A stretch of DNA of 64,000 nucleotides from Acidimicrobiales bacterium. GTDB lineage: Bacteria > Actinomycetota > Acidimicrobiia > Acidimicrobiales > AC-14. Location: positions 1 to 64,000 of the forward strand of contig JAODBK010000015.1 in assembly GCA_025463925.1 (NCBI GenBank), read 5' to 3'. The notes below the pieces were generated by a model that saw only the letters and a list, made by a program, of their open reading frames with translations, was not told the DNA's origin and ran no database searches. A program made the translations under genes and the position numbers. Below are positions 58,924-64,000 of the stretch, one piece after another (the first letter of the stretch is position 1; each line of letters begins with the position of its first letter).

Positions 58924-61197
58924 ATGACCGGCATCCCGAGGTCGGACGCGCCACTCGCCGATCTCGTGGCCGCAGCCGCGGCCGTGCGCGACCAGGCGCA
59001 CGGCCGCCGGATCACGTGGTCGCCGAAGGTCTTCATCCCACTCACCCATCTCTGCCGGGACAAGTGCGGCTACTGCACGTTCGCCCAGCCCCCGGCCCGC
59101 GTCGTCGCGCCGTTCCTGGCGCCCGACGAGGTGCTCGCGATCGCGAAGGCCGGCGCCGATGCCGGGTGTCACGAAGCGCTGTTCACCCTCGGCGAGCGGC
59201 CCGAGCTGCGGTACCCGGCGGCCGCCGAGTGGCTGGCCGCCGCGGGTTACCCGTCCACGGTCGACTATCTCGTCGCGATGTGCCGGCTCGTGCTCGACGA
59301 GACCGGGCTGCTGCCGCACGCCAACGCCGGCGCGTTGCATCGGGCGGAGCTGGCGCAGCTCCGGGCCGTCGCGCCGTCACAGGGGATGATGCTCGAGAGC
59401 CTCGACCCCGACCTCGATTGCCATCGCGGCTCGCCCGACAAGACGCCGGCCCGCCGGCTGGCCACGCTCGAGTCGGCCGGCCGGCTCGGCATCCCCTTCA
59501 CCACGGGCATCCTCGTCGGCATCGGCGAGTCGCGACAGTCGCGACTGATCGCCCTCGAGGCGATCGCGGCGAGCCATCGCGCCCATGGCCACGTCCAGGA
59601 GGTGATCGTCCAGAACTTCCTGCCGAAGCCCGGCACCGCGATGCACCTCGCGCCGGCGTGCCCGGACGACGAGTACCTGTGGTCGATCGCGGCCGCCCGC
59701 CTCGTCCTCCCGCCCGACGTCCACCTCCAGGCGCCGCCCAACCTGTCGGACGACTTCGGCGCGCTGCTGGACGCCGGCATCGACGACTGGGGCGGCGTCA
59801 GCCCGGTGACGCCGGACCACGTCAACCCCGAGCGGCCCTGGCCGGCGGTCGACCGCTTGCGGGCCGTCACCGAGGCGCGCGGGTTCGCGCTGGCGCCGCG
59901 GCTCACGATCTACCCGACGTTCGCGACGGCGCCGGCGCGGTGGCTCGATCCCGGGCTCCGGTTCGCAGTGCTCGATCGTTCCGACGCCGAAGGGCTGGCG
60001 CGCGAGCCGGGCGACACCTGGTACTCCGGCGCCGACGTCGAGCCACCGGCGCTCCTGCCGCGGCCGGCGGGCCCGACGGTCGGCGGCCCGGTCGCCGAAG
60101 TCCTCGACGGCGTGCTGCTCGGTCAGGAGCCGGGCGTCGACGAGCTCACCACGTTGTTCGCGGCGCGGGGCGCCGAGGTGGCGCTGGTCGCGGCGGTCGC
60201 CGACGAGATGCGGCGACAGACCGTGGGCGGCGCGGTGACGTGGGTCGCCAACCGCAACATCAACTACACCAACATCTGCACGTTCAAGTGCCGCTTCTGC
60301 GCCTTCTCGAAGGGCCCGCTCTCCCTCAACCTGCGCGGCGACCCGTACCTGCTGGGCTTCGAGGAGATCCAGCGGCGCATCATCGAAGCGGTCGAGCTGG
60401 GCGCCACCGAGGTGTGCCTCCAGGGCGGCATCCATCCGGACTTCGACGGCGACTACTACATCGACGTGACGAAGGCGGTGCGCGACGTCTCGCCGGACAT
60501 CCACATCCACGGCTTCACCGCGCTCGAAGTGACCGAAGGCGCCAAGCGGTTGGGCGAACCGCTGGCGGACTACCTGCGACGGTTGATGGCCGCCGGGCTC
60601 AAGACGCTCCCGGGCACCGCGGCCGAGATCCTCGACGACGAGATCCGCCGCGACCTGTGCCCCGACAAGATCAACACCGAGGAATGGCTCGAGGCGCACC
60701 GCACCGCGCACTCGGTCGGGCTGCGTTCGAACATCACGATCATGTTCGGGTCCATCGAGCAGCCGGTGCACTGGGCGCGGCACCTGGTGCGCACCCGCCA
60801 GCTCCAGCGCGAGACGGGGGGTTTCACTGAGTTCGTCCCGCTGCCGTTCGTGCACATGGCGGCGCCGATCTACCTCCAACGCAAGGCGCGGCGGGGGCCG
60901 ACCTTCCGCGAGTCGCTGCTGATGCACGCCGTGGCGCGGATCGCGTACCGCGGGCTCATCGACAACATCCAGACCTCGTGGGTGAAGATGGGCGTGTCCG
61001 GCGCCCGCCAAGCGCTCCTCGCCGGCGCCAACGACCTCGGCGGGACGCTGATGGACGAGAACATCAGCCGGGCCGCCGGCGCGAGCCACGGCCAGCGCAT
61101 GGACGAAGCGGCGTTCGCCGGCCTGGTCGACGTGCTGCCCGACCGGTGGCTGGAGCAGCGCACGACGCTGTACGGCCGGGTCGAAGCGGTGTCCTGA
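58924..61197 (+). CDS. fbiC: 7,8-didemethyl-8-hydroxy-5-deazariboflavin synthase, CofG/CofH fusion
   Basis: 757 residues with two radical-SAM domains: CofG (about 30-370) with Cys44-x3-Cys48-x2-Cys51, and CofH (about 400-750) with Cys452-x3-Cys456-x2-Cys459. Together they make the F420 chromophore Fo from tyrosine and a pyrimidine intermediate. The fused form is typical of actinobacteria. The organism therefore makes F420; a link to sugar phosphate oxidation next door is plausible but not shown. Confidence 0.97.
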   Translation: MTGIPRSDAPLADLVAAAAAVRDQAHGRRITWSPKVFIPLTHLCRDKCGYCTFAQPPARVVAPFLAPDEVLAIAKAGADAGCHEALFTLGERPELRYPAAAEWLAAAGYPSTVDYLVAMCRLVLDETGLLPHANAGALHRAELAQLRAVAPSQGMMLESLDPDLDCHRGSPDKTPARRLATLESAGRLGIPFTTGILVGIGESRQSRLIALEAIAASHRAHGHVQEVIVQNFLPKPGTAMHLAPACPDDEYLWSIAAARLVLPPDVHLQAPPNLSDDFGALLDAGIDDWGGVSPVTPDHVNPERPWPAVDRLRAVTEARGFALAPRLTIYPTFATAPARWLDPGLRFAVLDRSDAEGLAREPGDTWYSGADVEPPALLPRPAGPTVGGPVAEVLDGVLLGQEPGVDELTTLFAARGAEVALVAAVADEMRRQTVGGAVTWVANRNINYTNICTFKCRFCAFSKGPLSLNLRGDPYLLGFEEIQRRIIEAVELGATEVCLQGGIHPDFDGDYYIDVTKAVRDVSPDIHIHGFTALEVTEGAKRLGEPLADYLRRLMAAGLKTLPGTAAEILDDEIRRDLCPDKINTEEWLEAHRTAHSVGLRSNITIMFGSIEQPVHWARHLVRTRQLQRETGGFTEFVPLPFVHMAAPIYLQRKARRGPTFRESLLMHAVARIAYRGLIDNIQTSWVKMGVSGARQALLAGANDLGGTLMDENISRAAGASHGQRMDEAAFAGLVDVLPDRWLEQRTTLYGRVEAVS

Positions 61198-61248
61198 TCG
61201 GGCCGGCCGTGGCCTTCCGCCGTCGCCAGTGGCAGGCCGCGGCCGATC
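61196..61248 (+). terminator. imperfect long inverted repeat after fbiC
   Basis: GATCGGGCCGGCC at the fbiC stop and GGCCGCGGCCGATC about 35 bases on can form a GC-rich, bulged stem, in the gap before the convergent small gene. No T-tract. Confidence 0.3.
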
Positions 61249-61251
61249 CGG

Positions 61252-61461
61252 TCAGCTCACGCGCCGCTCACCCAGGAGCGGCGCGGCCTGCTGGGCGACG
61301 AGCAGCTCGATGTGCTCCGGTGACGCCTTCCTGACGCGGACCGCGTGCAGGATCACCGACCGCGGGCAGAGCACGGATGCCTCCAGCCACGCGGTCAGGA
61401 GCAGGAGCCCAGCAGCGAGGAGGAGGCATGCGGGAACGAGCAGCACACTCCACCACGTCAT
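61252..61461 (-). CDS. small membrane protein of unknown function
   Basis: 69 residues from ATG 61461 with AAGGGGAG about 6 bases upstream. One strong membrane helix (about 4-25, WSVLLVPACLLLAAGLLLLT), then a short cytosolic part (RVRKASPEHIELLVAQQAAP). No family recognised. Stands alone between fbiC and the DUF2236 gene, transcribed against both. Confidence 0.6.
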   Translation of the reverse strand: MTWWSVLLVPACLLLAAGLLLLTAWLEASVLCPRSVILHAVRVRKASPEHIELLVAQQAAPLLGERRVS

Positions 61462-61493
61462 GCCCGCTCCCCTTCCCGATCCCCCACCAGGAC

Positions 61494-61499
61494 TAACGT
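61494..61499 (+). promoter_or_regulatory. putative -10 element of the DUF2236 gene (TAACGT)
   Basis: TAACGT, 6 bases before GTG 61506. Confidence 0.45.
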
Positions 61500-61505
61500 C
61501 GATCC

Positions 61506-62267
61506 GTGACCGGACGCGACGCCGGGCTGTTCCCGCCGGACGCGATCGTGCGCCGCGTCGACGCTGAAGCGATCCTCCTGCTCGGCGGCGGGCGGGCGCT
61601 GCTCATGCAGCTCGCCCACCCCAAGGTCGCCGCCGCGGTTGCCGAGCACAGCGGGTTCGCGTCGGACCCGTTCAGCCGACTGCGCCGGACGCTCGACGCC
61701 ACCTTCACGATCGTCTTCGGCACCACCGACCAGGCGGCGGAGACCGCGGCCGCGCTCAGGGCCGTGCACGACCGCGTCGCCGGTGTCGGGTACCACGCCA
61801 ACGATCCCGAGCTGCTCATGTGGGTGCACGCCACCCTCGTCGACACCGCCCTCCGCGTGCACCGGCGCTTTCTCGGGCCGCTCTCGCCGCTCGAGGCCGA
61901 GCGCTACTACGTCGAGTCGATGACGATCGCCGAGATCCTCGGCGTGCCCGCCGCACAGCAGCCGGTGGATCTGGCGGCGTTCCGGTCGTATGTGCGCGGG
62001 ATGGTCGGCGCCCTGGAGGTCAGCGACGTCGCCCGGCGGCTGGCCCGCTCCGTCCTCCACCCGCGGTTGCCGCTCGGTCCGGCGTTCGAACCGGCGCTGG
62101 TCCTCGGCCGGCAACTGACGGTCGGGATGCTGCCGGCGCCGCTGCGCGCCGGGTACGGCCTGTCCTGGGATCGGCCGCGACAGGCGGCGCTGGTGCTCGT
62201 CGGCGCGGCGTCGCGGCAGGTGCTCCCCCGCGTACCAGCGGTCCTCCGCCGGGTGCCGGCCGCGTAG
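61506..62267 (+). CDS. DUF2236/MpaB-like oxygenase family protein
   Basis: 253 residues from GTG 61506. Matches DUF2236: GGGRALLMQLAHPKVAAAVA (family His), RTLDATFTIVFGTTDQA, ELLMWVHATLVDTAL and YYVESMTIAEIL. MpaB and latex-clearing proteins of this family are haem oxygenases acting on C=C bonds; for this member the substrate is unknown. Cytosolic by lack of signal. Confidence 0.88.
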   Translation: MTGRDAGLFPPDAIVRRVDAEAILLLGGGRALLMQLAHPKVAAAVAEHSGFASDPFSRLRRTLDATFTIVFGTTDQAAETAAALRAVHDRVAGVGYHANDPELLMWVHATLVDTALRVHRRFLGPLSPLEAERYYVESMTIAEILGVPAAQQPVDLAAFRSYVRGMVGALEVSDVARRLARSVLHPRLPLGPAFEPALVLGRQLTVGMLPAPLRAGYGLSWDRPRQAALVLVGAASRQVLPRVPAVLRRVPAA

Positions 62268-62276
62268 GCCCGGACG

Positions 62277-62468
62277 TCACTCCCACCACTCCTCGGGCAG
62301 CTTGCCTTCGATGGCGCGGATGTTGCGCCGGGCGCACTCGGGGCAGAGCCAATGCACGCGACCCTCCTCGACCGCGAACGACCATCCCTCCGGCGATCCC
62401 CCTTCGGGCGCGTCCGCCGTCGTGCCGCAGCGCGAGCAGCTCTCGGTCACCGATCGCCAGCGTCGCAT
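62277..62468 (-). CDS. small zinc-ribbon protein
   Basis: 63 residues from ATG 62468; GTG 62450 (VTESCSRCG) is an equally good start. Two CxxC pairs (CSRCGTT and LCPECARRN) frame a WSFAVEEGRVHW strand, a minimal zinc ribbon. Function unknown. It diverges from the LOG-family gene. Confidence 0.6.
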   Translation of the reverse strand: MRRWRSVTESCSRCGTTADAPEGGSPEGWSFAVEEGRVHWLCPECARRNIRAIEGKLPEEWWE

Positions 62469-62469
62469 A

Positions 62470-62475
62470 TACGGT
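62470..62475 (+). promoter_or_regulatory. putative -10 element of the LOG-family gene (TACGGT)
   Basis: TACGGT, 7 bases before ATG 62483. Confidence 0.45.
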
Positions 62476-62482
62476 GGCCCGG

Positions 62483-63619
62483 ATGACCGATCCGCTGCCG
62501 CGCTACCGCACCGGCGACGCCGACCTCGACGCCCGACTCGTCGCGCTGCTCGACGCCATCGGCGCGACCGAGAACCGCGACCAGCTGTTCGAGATCCTCG
62601 TCTCCGTCGCCAAGCTCGGTCAGGACCACACCGACCGCCTGAACCTGAAGATCACCAATGCCGCCCTGAACGAGATGGAGAACGCGTTCCGGGTCTTCGC
62701 GCCCCTGCGCGGGATTCCGAAGGTGACGATCTTCGGCTCGGCGCGAACGTTGCCGACCGACCCGCTGTACCCGCAAGCTCGCGAGCTGGCGGCCGCGATC
62801 GCGGCCCGCGGCTGGATGGTCGTCACCGGCGCGGGTCCCGGCATCATGGAGGCAGCGTCGGAGGGCGCCGGGCTCGAGCACACCATCGGCGTCAACATCC
62901 GGCTGCCGTTCGAACAGGACGCCAACCCGTACATCGCCGACCCCCGCCTCGTCACCATGAAGTACTTCTTCACCCGCAAGCTCATGCTGATGAAGGAGTC
63001 CGCCGGCTTCGCGGTGCTTCCCGGCGGCGTCGGCACCCTCGACGAGACGTTCGAGTTGCTGACGCTCGTCCAGACCGGCAAGGCGGCGCCCGCCCCCATC
63101 GTCCTCGTCGACGTCCCGCACGGCACGTACTGGCAGGCCTGGAACGACTTCATGATGGGCACGGTGGCCGATGGCGGGCTCATCTCGCGAGACGACTGTC
63201 ACCTGTACCGGATCACCGACAGCGTCGACGATGCAGTCGCCGAGATCATCGGCTTCTACCGCAACTACCACTCGATGCGGTACGTCGGGAACGTCCTCGT
63301 GTTGCGGCTGCGGGCCCAACCGACGCCCGAGGAGGTCGCGCGCCTGAACGAGGAGTTCGGCGACATCTGCGTGAGCGGTGGCATCGAGGTCGCCGGCCCG
63401 CGGCCGGCGGAGGTGCGGACGCGCGACCACGTCGGCCTGCCCCGATTGGCGTTGCGCTTCGACCGGATGAGTCACGGCCGGCTCCGTGCGTTGATCGACG
63501 CCATCAACGCCCTCGACAGCGCACCACCCATCGCCGGGCCGGAGATCGACCGCGACGCGTTCGAGTCGGCCGGATCGCCGATGGAAGACGTCGAGGTGAT
63601 GGACGACTCGGATTCCTAG
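62483..63619 (+). CDS. LOG-family (lysine decarboxylase-like) protein, long form
   Basis: 378 residues. The central Rossmann domain (about 70-255) has TIFGSARTLP, VVTGAGPGIMEAASEGAG and PGGVGTLDETFELLT, the LOG signature for nucleotide N-glycosidase/phosphoribohydrolase activity. It has an extra helical N-terminus (about 65 residues) and about 120 C-terminal residues, longer than plant-type LOG. It may cleave nucleoside monophosphates. Its stop shares CTAG with the convergent gene. Confidence 0.88.
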   Translation: MTDPLPRYRTGDADLDARLVALLDAIGATENRDQLFEILVSVAKLGQDHTDRLNLKITNAALNEMENAFRVFAPLRGIPKVTIFGSARTLPTDPLYPQARELAAAIAARGWMVVTGAGPGIMEAASEGAGLEHTIGVNIRLPFEQDANPYIADPRLVTMKYFFTRKLMLMKESAGFAVLPGGVGTLDETFELLTLVQTGKAAPAPIVLVDVPHGTYWQAWNDFMMGTVADGGLISRDDCHLYRITDSVDDAVAEIIGFYRNYHSMRYVGNVLVLRLRAQPTPEEVARLNEEFGDICVSGGIEVAGPRPAEVRTRDHVGLPRLALRFDRMSHGRLRALIDAINALDSAPPIAGPEIDRDAFESAGSPMEDVEVMDDSDS

Positions 63620-63813
63620 CCGTGGTCGGGCTCGGCGAGGATCGAGGCGGCCTTCTCGACCGCCCGCCGGGCACGGGTGAGGCGCTTCTCGTCCACCGGC
63701 AGCTCGGTGCCGCCGGCGTCGATCGATTCCCGGAGCCGGGCGATGGCGAGATCGGCCAACTCCTCGGCGATCACCTCGAGCCGCCGCCGCAACTCGTCGA
63801 ACTCACCCGCCAC
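63616..63813 (-). CDS. small helical protein of unknown function
   Basis: 65 residues from GTG 63813 with GAGG about 9 bases upstream. Two charged helices (GEFDELRRRLEVIAEELADL; DEKRLTRARRAVEKAASILA) suggest a coiled-coil or helical hairpin. It overlaps the end of the glcF-like gene by 11 bases, so it is probably co-expressed with it. Confidence 0.6.
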   Translation of the reverse strand: MAGEFDELRRRLEVIAEELADLAIARLRESIDAGGTELPVDEKRLTRARRAVEKAASILAEPDHG

Positions 63814-64000
63814 CGCTGGTCCTCCCGATCGCCTCGTCGATGAGCTCCATCGGGTGCCGGGCATCGATGCCGGCGGCTGCCAGGTGCAGCGCGCATCCCG
63901 GGTTCGCGCTCGCCACCACTGTCGCACCTGAACGGGCGATGGCGCCCAGCTTCCGGTCGCGGATCGCGCCGGCCATGTCCGGGTGGAAGCTCGCATAGGC
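63803..64000 (-). CDS. GlcF-like (Fe-S)-binding, CCG-domain protein, C-terminal part
   Basis: About 65 residues enter from the right edge in frame and stop at TGA 63805-63803. The segment VVASANPGCALHLAAAG is the second CCG-type cysteine-rich motif of glycolate oxidase iron-sulfur subunits (GlcF) and relatives. The N-terminal 4Fe-4S domains lie outside the window. Expected to pass electrons from a flavoprotein oxidase such as GlcD. Confidence 0.75.
   Translation of the reverse strand, partial: AYASFHPDMAGAIRDRKLGAIARSGATVVASANPGCALHLAAAGIDARHPMELIDEAIGRTSGGG

Overview
The window is a contiguous piece of a very GC-rich (about 70% G+C) actinobacterial chromosome. It is densely coded, with many 1- to 4-base gene overlaps and GTG starts. 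A complete Pup-proteasome system, a mycobacterial-type mce locus, an F420 biosynthesis gene (fbiC), OpcA-linked pentose phosphate genes and a DUF4193 gene identify an actinobacterium. The absence of mycolate genes and the style of the proteasome block make a deep lineage such as Acidimicrobiia the best guess; this is inference, not proof. I saw no rRNA, tRNA, CRISPR array, IS element or prophage.

Layout. 1-3400: an enoyl-CoA hydratase, then a minus-strand run (Nudix, GNAT, a helical protein, universal stress protein, acidic DUF4193 protein). 3441-13262: a complete mce import operon on the minus strand (ATPase, two YrbE permeases, six Mce proteins, one Mce-associated protein). 13734-18126: LysM lytic transglycosylase, a double-length ThyX-like protein, an M20 hydrolase and a lipid-kinase-like fragment. 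18134-26751: helY, a Tat-linked unknown, tatC, tatB, small genes, lepB, pafC, pafB. 26806-35780: sufR, DUF3866 gene, pafA, prcA, prcB, an endonuclease VII-like gene, pup, dop, mpa. The order mpa-dop-pup-prcB-prcA-pafA-pafB-pafC-tat-tatC-helY matches the mycobacterial chromosome as I remember it. 35941-42165: a 3Fe-4S-type ferredoxin, then marP, trmI, ttuA, a TtuB-like sulfur carrier, three small genes, a LON-domain protein and dacB. 42186-52498: lipid and acyl-CoA metabolism (thioesterase, acyl-CoA ligase, hydrolase, TetR/desaturase pair), nagA, an Old Yellow Enzyme relative, gamma-glutamyltransferase, FIST sensor. 52557-58895: the pentose phosphate operon tkt-tal-zwf-opcA-pgl. 58924-64000: fbiC, a DUF2236 oxygenase, a LOG-family protein and the end of a glcF-like gene.

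How the genes work together. Pup is deamidated by Dop, ligated to substrates by PafA, and unfolded by Mpa into the PrcA/PrcB core. PafB/PafC are WYL regulators tied to the DNA-damage response in mycobacteria. TrmI, TtuA and the TtuB-like carrier are predicted to modify the tRNA T-loop (m1A58 and 2-thio-54). The mce operon should import lipids. Zwf/OpcA/Pgl/Tkt/Tal make NADPH and pentoses beside the F420 gene.

The most notable observations are: (i) a recurring TAnnnT element (often TAGCGT) 6-9 bases before the start codon of about 19 genes, a leaderless-promoter signature, sometimes built into the upstream stop codon or shared by divergent genes; (ii) a sulfur-carrier protein ending in GGAR instead of GG; (iii) a tandem ThyX-like protein whose two halves carry complementary parts of the family motif; (iv) an LPATG sorting-like signal on the last Mce protein; (v) an Old Yellow Enzyme relative lacking one Fe-S cysteine; (vi) a low-GC endonuclease VII gene inside the proteasome operon. 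All calls come from reading the sequence by eye; no database search was run.
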